Shown: piece after piece, positions 44,217 to 52,369 of the stretch
Layout of the letters: each line of letters starts with the position of its first letter
How positions within the stretch are numbered: position 1 is the first letter of the stretch
DNA from: Oscillospiraceae bacterium
Lineage (GTDB): Bacteria; Bacillota; Clostridia; Saccharofermentanales; Fastidiosipilaceae
Length of the DNA: 63,505 nt
Direction of reading: 5' to 3'
NCBI GenBank assembly: GCA_029983685.1
Contig: JASBZA010000009.1
Location: 1 to 63,505 of the forward strand
Made by a program: the position numbers and the translations under genes
The notes under the pieces: generated by a model
Told to the model about the DNA's origin: nothing
Database searches by the model: none
The model's input: the letters and a program-made list of their open reading frames with translations, nothing else

Positions 44217-45857
44217 ATGGGTCAAATTATTCTAGGTGCCGTATTAGTCTTGATAGGACTTGCCATGTTGGAAACATTAGTTATGGGTTCCTATAATGAG
44301 CCGGCCCAGATCATCGGAGGCCTTGTTTTCTCCTTAATTTTCATTGTTGTGGGAGTCATGCTAATGGTTACCCGTATCAAGGAAATCAAGGCCAAAAAAA
44401 GCACAGGATCGAAAAATCTTGCCAAGGATATCAATCAAGATAGCTTAAAGGGCCGAATTAAATCCTTCTTTGAACCTTCACAATATGATAAGAAAATTCT
44501 ACTTAAGCGCTTTGCAGAAGAAGAACCGGCGGATGAAAAGTCGCCTTATGATTTCTTACGAAGATTCAGAAAGAACTATACGGCCTTTTTCTCCGATGCA
44601 TCAACTAAGGAGAATCAAGCTATCCAGTGGGACACGACCCAAATCTTCCGCAATATTTTGGAATTTCGCAAAAATCGCCTGAGGAATTTAGGCCTTAGCT
44701 GTGAGACTCAAACACGTAATATTAGTTCGGAAAAGAGTCAAAATGCTTTAAAGAATAAGTTTTCGGATAGCCAGTACGAAATTTATGAGTATGAAGAAGA
44801 GTTGGTCGTAAACGATATCTATAAGAAAAACGGCCGAACGCTTCATAATTGCCTCCATAGCAACGTTGCCTATTACACGGTTACCGATACAAAGCAAGTC
44901 GGCGATACGGAGGTCATATGTCCTAGTTGCGGTGCGATAACCACCAGGGAAGCTCTGCTGGACGGTTGTGACTATTGCGGAACTAAATTTTTGATTGAAG
45001 ATTTGGAAAGCAAGATTTCCATGTACGCCTTGCGTATGAATTACCAGTCTGCTTATGATCAATACCGTTATTATAAGAACAAAACTTTAAAAATCATAAT
45101 CCTTTGCTTGCTTGCAGTGGTGCTACTCTTTTTTACCATATATGCTTTTTTGCAAGCACCGACGTTTTTGGCCGATTCCGGAACAGGAATCCTTATGCTT
45201 ATCGCAGCATCTCTATTTGCCATAATCATTACCTCTGTTTGTGTGGCTGTGGCACTATTTATTATCTACAGTCGGATTGTTTTTCCTATTGTTAGCTTGT
45301 TCGGTGGAATTGATGTTGTTTCCAAACAGCTAATCAATATCTTGCAAAAGGCCCCTCAGTATGATCAGAATATAGGAAACTACATTCGTCAATATGATCC
45401 GCATTTTTCCACGTCAACTTTCTATTCGGGTTTGCAAAATAAGATTGCTTCCTTTATTTATGCAGATAACTCAAGGCAAATCAACACCTTTTCCGTCCAA
45501 AATCTGGATAGACTGCTAGGTAAATACGCTAATGTCGTAGATGTGAATCCGGAGTACATGGGAATCAAGAATTATAGAATAGACAATTTTTACCAATATG
45601 CGGATGTTGAAGTGGATTTAAAATTGGCCAAATATGAAAGAGACAAATTTCGCTATGCCAAAGAAAAATGGTATATGAAATTAGTCAAATCAGCTCAGTG
45701 CAAAACCCAGGTTGTGCGCGGACCGGTTGCCAGAAAGTGTCAAAACTGCGGTGCCCCCTTAGACTTATTAAGCGGTAAAGCGTGTGAATACTGTGGGAGC
45801 GAGGTGAGGTTGGAGCAATACGACTGGGTTATTCAAGACATCCGCTTCATCAAGTAA
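44217..45857 (+). CDS. Membrane protein with two zinc ribbons, function unknown
   Basis: The product has 546 residues. It starts with a hairpin of two helices (IILGAVLVLIGLAMLETLV; IIGGLVFSLIFIVVGVMLMV), then a cytoplasmic charged region. A first zinc ribbon (CPSCGAITTREALLDGCDYC, about 237-257) precedes two central helices (IIILCLLAVVLLFFTIYAFL and the next at about 325-355), and a second ribbon (CQNCGAPLDLLSGKACEYC) lies near 508-526. Such paired ribbons often help proteins assemble rather than bind DNA. I do not recognise a named family. GGGAGGAGAG supports the start. It ends exactly where the convergent dehydrogenase stop begins. Confidence 0.65.
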   Translation: MGQIILGAVLVLIGLAMLETLVMGSYNEPAQIIGGLVFSLIFIVVGVMLMVTRIKEIKAKKSTGSKNLAKDINQDSLKGRIKSFFEPSQYDKKILLKRFAEEEPADEKSPYDFLRRFRKNYTAFFSDASTKENQAIQWDTTQIFRNILEFRKNRLRNLGLSCETQTRNISSEKSQNALKNKFSDSQYEIYEYEEELVVNDIYKKNGRTLHNCLHSNVAYYTVTDTKQVGDTEVICPSCGAITTREALLDGCDYCGTKFLIEDLESKISMYALRMNYQSAYDQYRYYKNKTLKIIILCLLAVVLLFFTIYAFLQAPTFLADSGTGILMLIAASLFAIIITSVCVAVALFIIYSRIVFPIVSLFGGIDVVSKQLINILQKAPQYDQNIGNYIRQYDPHFSTSTFYSGLQNKIASFIYADNSRQINTFSVQNLDRLLGKYANVVDVNPEYMGIKNYRIDNFYQYADVEVDLKLAKYERDKFRYAKEKWYMKLVKSAQCKTQVVRGPVARKCQNCGAPLDLLSGKACEYCGSEVRLEQYDWVIQDIRFIK

Positions 45858-46724
45858 TCAGTTTTCTTTTTTATAATATTTAATCAGGGCCTGGGTGCCT
45901 AGATTACCGTCACCTTGGGCCTCCAGCTCTTGGTAATGGTCGAGGATGGTGCTCAAGACATCCAGATTCATGCCTTTCATTTCAGCCTCATCACGAGCAA
46001 TCTTCATATCTTTAATAAAGTGCTTCATGAAGAAACTGGGCGTATAGTCTTCATTAATTATCTTTTGTCCGCAAAAGTCCAATTGCTTACTGCCGGCGGC
46101 ACCTGTTGAGACAGATTTTAGCAAGGTCTCTAGATCAAGACCTTCTTGCTGGGCATAGTAGAAGGCTTCACAAATCCCGGCCAAAGAACCGGCAATCATG
46201 ATTTGGTTGGTCATCTTGCCATGTTGGCCCTTGCCCGCTTGTCCCAAATAATTAATGTTGGTGCCCATAGCAGAGAAGACATCGGCCATGGTATCAAAAG
46301 CTTCTTTGTCGCCGCCAACCAGAATAGAGAGGGTGCCTGCCGTGGCTCCGGTTTCCCCGCCTGTTACGGGGGCGTCCAAAGCAGAGACATTCAAGGCTTT
46401 GGCCTCATTATAAATCCTCTGCGCCAGGCTAGGGCTGGTGGTGGTCATGTCGATGAGGTACATGCCGGGTCTGACATGGGCCAAGATACCGTCGGGGCCA
46501 AAGTAAACCTCTTCCACGTCCTCAGGGAAGCCCACGATGCTGATGACCACATCAGAATTCTCTACACACGATGCGATGGACTCGTGGAGAGTAGCCCCTT
46601 CCTTAACGACATCTCTTACCTTCTCGGGATGCCTGGCATAAATATGAAGCTCAAAACCTGCCTTCATGAGATTTCTTACCATGGGTTTACCCATGATGCC
46701 TACGCCGATAAAACCGATTTTCAT
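45858..46724 (-). CDS. Beta-hydroxyacid dehydrogenase (tartronate semialdehyde reductase / 3-hydroxyisobutyrate dehydrogenase type)
   Basis: The product has 288 residues. The Rossmann opening IGFIGVGIMGKPMVRNLMKA, the substrate motif DAPVTGGETGATAGTLSILV, and the catalytic Lys in GKGQHGKMTNQIM define the family. The GarR/2-hydroxy-3-oxopropionate reductase subtype fits best, but 3-hydroxyisobutyrate dehydrogenase cannot be excluded. AGGAGG precedes the ATG; a TATACT -10 is visible at 46768-46773 on the minus strand. The divergent region upstream carries the 23-bp repeats of the next gene. Confidence 0.9.
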   Translation of the reverse strand: MKIGFIGVGIMGKPMVRNLMKAGFELHIYARHPEKVRDVVKEGATLHESIASCVENSDVVISIVGFPEDVEEVYFGPDGILAHVRPGMYLIDMTTTSPSLAQRIYNEAKALNVSALDAPVTGGETGATAGTLSILVGGDKEAFDTMADVFSAMGTNINYLGQAGKGQHGKMTNQIMIAGSLAGICEAFYYAQQEGLDLETLLKSVSTGAAGSKQLDFCGQKIINEDYTPSFFMKHFIKDMKIARDEAEMKGMNLDVLSTILDHYQELEAQGDGNLGTQALIKYYKKEN

Positions 46725-46791
46725 ACTGAGCCTCCTGTTGTTGTGCTATGTTTTGAATGCTGCGTTTAGTATAGCCCAAAAGTATATTAAG

Positions 46792-46860
46792 ATATGACCT
46801 AATGCAAAAATAAAATATCACCTAATGAAAATTGCAAATATGACCTAATGAGAATTGCAA
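46792..46860 (+). repeat. Three tandem 23-bp repeats upstream of the DUF4143 ATPase gene
   Basis: Units at 46792-46814, 46815-46837 and 46838-46860 share ATAT(G/C)ACCTAATG followed by AAAATTGCAA-like sequence; a partial fourth (ATATGACTGG) follows. Units 2 and 3 differ at only two positions. The 23-bp period is near two DNA turns, suggesting an operator or iteron array on one helix face. Confidence 0.85.
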
Positions 46861-46883
46861 ATATGACTGGTTCATGGTATTTT
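46855..46883 (+). promoter_or_regulatory. Possible promoter overlapping the last repeat
   Basis: TTGCAA (46855-46860, the end of repeat 3) and TATTTT (46878-46883) are separated by 17 bp. The leader would be very short before the ATG at 46900. A protein bound to the repeats would cover the -35. Confidence 0.4.
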
Positions 46884-46899
46884 GGCATCGGGAGGGTTT

Positions 46900-48174
46900 A
46901 TGAAAAGAGAAGATTATTTACCCAGACTGATTGATGAGCAAGTGCAATTAGGTCTTCAAACTTTTGGAGCAATTTGTATTGAAGGAGCTAAGTGGTGCGG
47001 GAAGACTTGGACATCACAGTATCATGCCCAAAGTTCTGTGTTCCTAGCGGACCCTAGTGCTAATTTTCAGAATCGTCAGTTGGCCCGGTTAGCGCCACAG
47101 ACGGTATTAGAAGGGAATGTGCCGAGGCTTATTGATGAGTGGCAGGAAGTTCCTTCTATTTGGGACGCTGTGCGCTATGAAGTCGATAAGCGTGGAGCTA
47201 AGGGTCAGTTCATTCTGACCGGTTCGGCAACACCTACGCAAAAAGGTATTATGCATAGTGGAGCGGGTAGAATATCGACTATACGGATGAGACCTATGTC
47301 TTTGTTTGAATCCGGAGATTCCTCAGGTGAAGTATCTCTAATGTCTATTTTTGATAATGACTTCAAGGCCAAAGCGACCAGAGAGGCCAGCCTGGAGTCC
47401 CTCATTAAGCTCGTTATAAGAGGAGGCTGGCCGGGAAGTTTAGGTCTAGCTTATCAAAGCTATCGGATGATTCCGGGCGATTATCTGAAAACGGTGTTAG
47501 AACATGATTTTTACCGCTTGGAAGGCATCAACAGAGATTCAAAGAAAATGCATCTGTTGCTAAAATCGCTGGCTAGGCACGAATCTACAACGGCCTCAGT
47601 TTCAACCCTCAGAAAAGATATCTATGCTCATGAAGGTGATGTTATCACTAACGATACGATTTCTACTTACTTGACAATTTTTGAGCGTTTATTTTTGACG
47701 GATGACCTGCCGGCGTTCTTTTCGCATCTGCGTTCCACAACCCGAATTAAACAAGCTTCCAAAAGACACTTTGTAGATCCTTCTTTGGCAGCGGCTTTAT
47801 TAGAAGCCGACTATGAAGATTTATTGAATGACTTACAAACTTTCGGTTTCTTATTTGAAGCGCTTTGCGAAAGGGATCTAAGGATATATGCAGAGAATTT
47901 AGGAGGAAAACTCTACCATTATCAAGACTATAAAAATCGAGAAATAGATGCGGTTGTTCGATTGGAAGACGGACGCTGGGGCGCTTTTGAAATTAAATTG
48001 GGGGCCCACGCTATCGATCAGGCAGCAGAGTCTTTGTTGACGATTAAAAAGGCTTTGGAGGAAGAAAAGGCCAAAGGACCTTCTATCCTGGCTGTCATTT
48101 GCGGAATGACACAATATGCTTACAGGAGAGAGGATGGCGTATATGTTGTGCCCATAACAGCGCTGAGACCATAG
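46900..48174 (+). CDS. AAA ATPase with DUF4143 nuclease-like domain
   Basis: The product has 424 residues from the ATG at 46900 (GGGAGGG site); a TTG six codons earlier covers that site. Walker A is the variant IEGAKWCGKTWTS (about 30-42), Walker B lies in PRLIDEWQEVP, and the sensor is FILTGSATPT. The second half is DUF4143, with the restriction-like core NREIDAVVRLEDGRWGAFEIK (split: REIDAVV and GAFEIKLG). Family members are common, mobile and functionally undefined; some sit in toxin or defence settings. It is transcribed toward the restriction island after tandem repeats. Confidence 0.88.
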   Translation: MKREDYLPRLIDEQVQLGLQTFGAICIEGAKWCGKTWTSQYHAQSSVFLADPSANFQNRQLARLAPQTVLEGNVPRLIDEWQEVPSIWDAVRYEVDKRGAKGQFILTGSATPTQKGIMHSGAGRISTIRMRPMSLFESGDSSGEVSLMSIFDNDFKAKATREASLESLIKLVIRGGWPGSLGLAYQSYRMIPGDYLKTVLEHDFYRLEGINRDSKKMHLLLKSLARHESTTASVSTLRKDIYAHEGDVITNDTISTYLTIFERLFLTDDLPAFFSHLRSTTRIKQASKRHFVDPSLAAALLEADYEDLLNDLQTFGFLFEALCERDLRIYAENLGGKLYHYQDYKNREIDAVVRLEDGRWGAFEIKLGAHAIDQAAESLLTIKKALEEEKAKGPSILAVICGMTQYAYRREDGVYVVPITALRP

Positions 48175-48206
48175 TTATAAAAGAAGATGGGCAGATCCAT
48201 TATAGT

Positions 48207-48234
48207 TTGATAGACTATTTGAAATTAATATGAT
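48207..48234 (+). promoter_or_regulatory. Candidate promoter of the restriction operon
   Basis: TTGATA (48207-48212), 16-bp spacer and TATGAT (48229-48234), 118 bp before the helicase ATG at 48353. It is the best match in the gap. Confidence 0.45.
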
Positions 48235-48352
48235 GAGTCTGGATTTCTAGACAGATAATAGATTGGAATAATAAAGAATAAACTTACATCTTAATTAGAT
48301 TTTTAGTTTGGTGAGGGTATGCCATATCCCATTAAAACACGGAGAGATAAGC

Positions 48353-51300
48353 ATGGGCGTTAAAGTGTTAAACAACGTTACGGATATCGTTTGTGACGAT
48401 ATGATGGCTACGATTCGTAAAGGAAGTAAGCTTTTCATTGCAGCAGCTTGTTTTTCCATGTACGCCTACGAAGAACTAAAAGAGCAGCTTGAATCTGTTG
48501 AGGAATGCCGTTTTCTATTTACTTCACCTACTTTTGTCCAGGAAAAAGCAGAAAAACAAAAGCGAGAATTCTATATCCCTCGCCTTAATCGCGAAAGAAG
48601 TTTGTACGGTACGGAATTTGAGATTAAGCTTCGTAATGAAATGACACAAAAGGCTATCGCCAAAGAATGCGCCAATTGGATTAGAGAAAAGGTCACTTTT
48701 AAATCCAACATCTCAGGTGAGACTATGCAGGGCTTCGCTACGGTTGCGGATAGTGGAGAAGAAGTTGCCTACATGCCGTTAGACGCTTTTACTACTGTTG
48801 ATATAGGCTGTGAACGTGGCAACAATTCCTACTATATGGTGAATCGTTTAGCCTCGCCGCTTGCCAAAGCCTATATCGATTTGTTTAACGCACAGTGGAA
48901 CGATGCGGATAAGCTTCAGGATGTTACGGAGGAAGTCATCGAGAGCATATCGACCGTCTATAACGAGAATGCCCCGGAATTCATTTATTTTATGACGCTG
49001 TATCATATCTTTAGTGAATTCCTAGAAGACATTTCTGAAGATGAACTTCCTAATGAGGCAACCGGATTTAGAGATAGCAAGATTTGGAATATGCTTTTTA
49101 ACTTCCAAGAAGACGCAGCTATTTCGATAATAAACAAACTAGAGAAATACAATGGTTGTATTCTTGCTGATTCGGTTGGTTTGGGAAAAACCTTTACAGC
49201 TTTGGCCGTTATTAAATACTATGAAAAACGCAACAAGTCTGTTCTAGTTTTGTGTCCCAAAAAACTAGCCAATAACTGGAACACCTATAAAGCGAATTAT
49301 GTCAATAATCCGTTAGCCGAAGATCGTTTACGCTATGACGTACTGTTTCACACAGACCTAAATAGAGAAAGAGGTCAGTCCAACGGTCTAGATTTAGATA
49401 GGTTTAATTGGGGGAATTATGACCTGGTTGTGATTGATGAGTCACACAACTTCCGTAATGGGGGCAAGATAAGTGGCGATGACCAAAAGGAGAATCGTTA
49501 CTTACGCCTATTGAACAAAGTGATTCGAACGGGAGTTAAAACAAAAGTTTTGATGTTGTCGGCAACACCAGTCAATAATAAATTTTTGGATTTGAAAAAT
49601 CAATTGGCATTGGCTTATGAGGGCCAAAGTGAACGCCTCGATCAGAAGCTAAAAACGAAGCGGAGCGTGGATGAAATTTTTAGACAAGCCCAATCAGCTT
49701 ATAAAAGCTGGGCATCCCTAAGTGCTCCATATAGAACTACAGAAAATCTACTCAAAATGTTAGATAATGCGTTTTTTGAGCTTTTGGATAGTGTCACAAT
49801 TGCTCGTTCAAGAAAACATATACAGAGATTTTATGATACAAGAGATATAGGCACTTTTCCCGAAAGAAGAAAACCTATCTCCATGAGTCCGGGGCTAACC
49901 GACTTAGATTCTGCAATAACTTATAGCGAAATATTTGACCTGTTAAATGATTTAGGCCTTTCTATCTACACACCAACTCAATATATTCTTAACAGCAAAA
50001 TACGCAAGTATGCTGAAAAGTATGATGGTATAGGCGATATGAGAGGTCTTTCTCAGTTTGGGCGAGAACAAGGTATTAGAAGAATCATGGCCATAAACCT
50101 CATGAAGAGGTTAGAAAGTTCAGTCCATTCTTTTAGACTTACTTTAAATCGGATAAATGCCCAGATAAGTAATGCCATCGAATTGATAGAAGATTTTAAG
50201 GCTACACGTAAAAACAAAGATATTAAGCTGGATGATTTCTCAAATATCGATTTTGACGGCGAAGACCAGGAAGATGACCTATTCGTCATTGGTCGAAAAG
50301 TTCAGATTGATATTGCAGACATGGATTATGAGACCTGGGGGAGAGAACTAAGAGCAGACAAGTCTACTCTGGATTTGTTGATTTCTATGGTTTCAGACAT
50401 TACACCTCAATATGACAAGAAGCTAGAAACTTTATTTGAAGTCATAGATCATAAGCAAAATCACCCTATTAATTCTGGCAATAAAAAAATATTAATATTT
50501 ACTGCCTTTGCGGATACGGCAGAATACTTGTATGAAAGTATAAATCCTTATATCTTCGATAAATATGGACTTCACACTGCTTTAGTAACCGGAACTTCGG
50601 CAGGGAAAACAAGCTTACAAAAAAGCCAAATGGATTTGAACGATGTGCTAACGCTTTTTTCGCCTTTGTCCAAAGATAAGAATCTCTTAATGCCCGGGAA
50701 TACGGATGAAATTGATATTCTAATAGCGACGGATTGTATTTCGGAAGGTCAAAACCTTCAGGATTGTGATTGCCTAATCAACTATGATATCCATTGGAAT
50801 CCTGTCCGGATTATTCAACGCTTTGGCCGTATTGATCGTATTGGCTCTCAAAATGCGTTTGTGCAACTTATTAACTTTTGGCCTGATATAACACTAGATG
50901 AGTACATCAAATTAAAGGGCCGAGTCGAAGCTAGAATGAAGATTGTGGATCTTGCTGCGACCGGAGATGATAACCTTTTAAGTCCTGAAGAAAGCTTGGA
51001 GTTAGAATACCGAAAAAAGCAACTAATGAAGCTCCAAGAAGAAGTTGTAGATATCGAAGAGATGAATGAAGGTATATCCATCATGGATCTCGGCCTAAAC
51101 GAGTTTAGACTTGATCTTCTACACTATGTTAAAGAAAATCCGCATCTGGAAAAGGCGCCCAAAGGTTTACACGCTATTGTAAAAGGCACTGAAGACTTAC
51201 CTCCCGGTGTCTTATTTGTACTAAAAAACTATAAGAATAGTGTCAATGTTGAAAACCAGAACCGATTACATCCTTTTTATATGGTCTATTTATCCTTTGA

Positions 51301-51610
51301 GGGTGACGTAATAATGAATCATCTGGCTCCAAAGCAAATTTTAGACTCCTTTAGATTCTTATGTAAAGGAAAGAAAGAGGCAGACCTACGTCTATGTGAT
51401 TTGTTTAATCAAGAGACAAAAGATGGCAAAGATATGAGTCTCTACTCGGGTTTATTGGGAGATGCTATTCAATCCATCATTGACGTTAAAGATGAGAACG
51501 ACATAGACGATTTTCTGTCTGGGAGGCAAATAAGCTTTTTCTCTGATAGCATTGATGGTCTAGATGATTTTGAGCTCATAAGTTTTCTAATCATTAGAGA
51601 GAGGGAGTAA
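48353..51610 (+). CDS. SNF2-type helicase with degenerate PLD-like N-terminus
   Basis: The product has 1085 residues from the ATG at 48353 (GGAG 8 bp upstream). The N-terminal 170 residues have the PLD-nuclease layout (KLFIAAACFSMYAYEELKEQ), but I see no HxK catalytic pair. The SNF2/DEAD motor follows: ILADSVGLGKTFTAL (about 268-282), VVIDESHNFRN, VLMLSATPVNN, then IATDCISEGQNLQDCD and IIQRFGRIDRIGS. Such helicases translocate on double-stranded DNA and accompany restriction and DISARM-type defences. The next gene begins 3 bp on, and a Mod-Res pair follows, so it is probably a working part of that system. DNA here is visibly AT-richer than before 46 kb. Confidence 0.9.
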   Translation: MGVKVLNNVTDIVCDDMMATIRKGSKLFIAAACFSMYAYEELKEQLESVEECRFLFTSPTFVQEKAEKQKREFYIPRLNRERSLYGTEFEIKLRNEMTQKAIAKECANWIREKVTFKSNISGETMQGFATVADSGEEVAYMPLDAFTTVDIGCERGNNSYYMVNRLASPLAKAYIDLFNAQWNDADKLQDVTEEVIESISTVYNENAPEFIYFMTLYHIFSEFLEDISEDELPNEATGFRDSKIWNMLFNFQEDAAISIINKLEKYNGCILADSVGLGKTFTALAVIKYYEKRNKSVLVLCPKKLANNWNTYKANYVNNPLAEDRLRYDVLFHTDLNRERGQSNGLDLDRFNWGNYDLVVIDESHNFRNGGKISGDDQKENRYLRLLNKVIRTGVKTKVLMLSATPVNNKFLDLKNQLALAYEGQSERLDQKLKTKRSVDEIFRQAQSAYKSWASLSAPYRTTENLLKMLDNAFFELLDSVTIARSRKHIQRFYDTRDIGTFPERRKPISMSPGLTDLDSAITYSEIFDLLNDLGLSIYTPTQYILNSKIRKYAEKYDGIGDMRGLSQFGREQGIRRIMAINLMKRLESSVHSFRLTLNRINAQISNAIELIEDFKATRKNKDIKLDDFSNIDFDGEDQEDDLFVIGRKVQIDIADMDYETWGRELRADKSTLDLLISMVSDITPQYDKKLETLFEVIDHKQNHPINSGNKKILIFTAFADTAEYLYESINPYIFDKYGLHTALVTGTSAGKTSLQKSQMDLNDVLTLFSPLSKDKNLLMPGNTDEIDILIATDCISEGQNLQDCDCLINYDIHWNPVRIIQRFGRIDRIGSQNAFVQLINFWPDITLDEYIKLKGRVEARMKIVDLAATGDDNLLSPEESLELEYRKKQLMKLQEEVVDIEEMNEGISIMDLGLNEFRLDLLHYVKENPHLEKAPKGLHAIVKGTEDLPPGVLFVLKNYKNSVNVENQNRLHPFYMVYLSFEGDVIMNHLAPKQILDSFRFLCKGKKEADLRLCDLFNQETKDGKDMSLYSGLLGDAIQSIIDVKDENDIDDFLSGRQISFFSDSIDGLDDFELISFLIIRERE

Positions 51611-51613
51611 GTT

Positions 51614-52231
51614 ATGTTGCACTTGCCAAAGTCCACTGAGGTAAAAAAAGCAATTCCGAAAAAAACAATCTATCAAAAATTCTCTACGGAATTAGTTGGG
51701 GCAAAAAAAAGACAGTTTGATCAAGATATCAGTCGCCTTACGATTACAAATGAGATATCAGAAAACACCCTTAACCTTCAAAGGACTGAAGAGTTAGCAG
51801 CTATTTTCGTCGTTAGAGTAGACTTAAAGACAAAAGACTACTCAGATTCTAATATCGTTTTACTCTCTAAACTCATTGGCCAAAGAATTCTGATGGTTCT
51901 GGTTTTTCAGAATGAATCTAGGCTGGCTATTTATGAGACTCGTTTGATAGTGAGTGATTGGTATCAGGATGAGATAGGCCATATTAAAATAACGGGTTTA
52001 AATTTGAAGAGTGTTTGGGATAATTTAGTGAGCCAGGTGGGAGCCTTCCAAATTGAAGAAGGTAATACGCTTGAAGAGCAACTTGAAAAAGAAAAAAGAA
52101 AAGAATGGTTAGAGAAACAAATTGCGATATATGAACGTAAGCTTCGAAAAGAAGTTCAATCCAAGAAAAAATATGAACTCTTTAGTCTAAAGAAGGATTT
52201 TGAAGAGGAGTTAGAAAAATTAGGTAGCTGA
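51614..52231 (+). CDS. DUF4391-like protein
   Basis: The product has 205 residues. It starts LHLPKSTEVKKAIPKKTIYQ, has a mixed alpha/beta middle (TEELAAIFVVRVDLKT-like region; ILMVLVFQNESRLAIYETRL) and ends in a Lys/Glu coiled coil (EEQLEKEKRKEWLEKQIAIY). This layout matches the DUF4391 family as I recall it, which sits between a helicase and Mod genes in similar loci. Function unknown; the coiled coil suggests it binds a partner such as the helicase. No catalytic motif is visible. GAGGGAGTAAGTT precedes the ATG. Confidence 0.7.
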   Translation: MLHLPKSTEVKKAIPKKTIYQKFSTELVGAKKRQFDQDISRLTITNEISENTLNLQRTEELAAIFVVRVDLKTKDYSDSNIVLLSKLIGQRILMVLVFQNESRLAIYETRLIVSDWYQDEIGHIKITGLNLKSVWDNLVSQVGAFQIEEGNTLEEQLEKEKRKEWLEKQIAIYERKLRKEVQSKKKYELFSLKKDFEEELEKLGS

Positions 52232-52237
52232 TTGTTA

Positions 52238-52347
52238 GTGAAAAATTGTGAGCGAATCGTGAGTGAATCGTGTGAAAAATTGTTTGAAGATGATTAAAAG
52301 CCTTGATAATAAGGCATTATGATGAAAATAATCGTGAGTGAATCGTG
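52238..52347 (+). repeat. Interleaved direct repeats in the leader of mod
   Basis: AATCGTGAGTGAATCGTG occurs at 52255-52272 and 52330-52347, itself containing the duplicated AATCGTG. GTGAAAAATTGT occurs at 52238-52249 and 52272-52283. A small GCCTT/AAGGC hairpin (52300-52315) lies between. The 138-bp gap is the only sizeable one in the operon, so these are likely regulator sites for mod. Confidence 0.7.
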
Positions 52348-52369
52348 AGAGAGAAAGGATCAGATATTA

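Noticed and set aside
46900..48174. DUF4143 ATPase as part of the restriction operon
   Set aside because: A 178-bp gap and a separate candidate promoter precede the helicase gene, so co-function is not shown, although both lie in the AT-rich segment.
52255..52347. Simple-sequence phase-variation tract of a type III mod
   Set aside because: Known phase-variable mod genes carry tandem tetra- or pentanucleotide tracts inside the ORF. Here the repeats are upstream and separated by 57 bp, so they are better read as regulatory sites.
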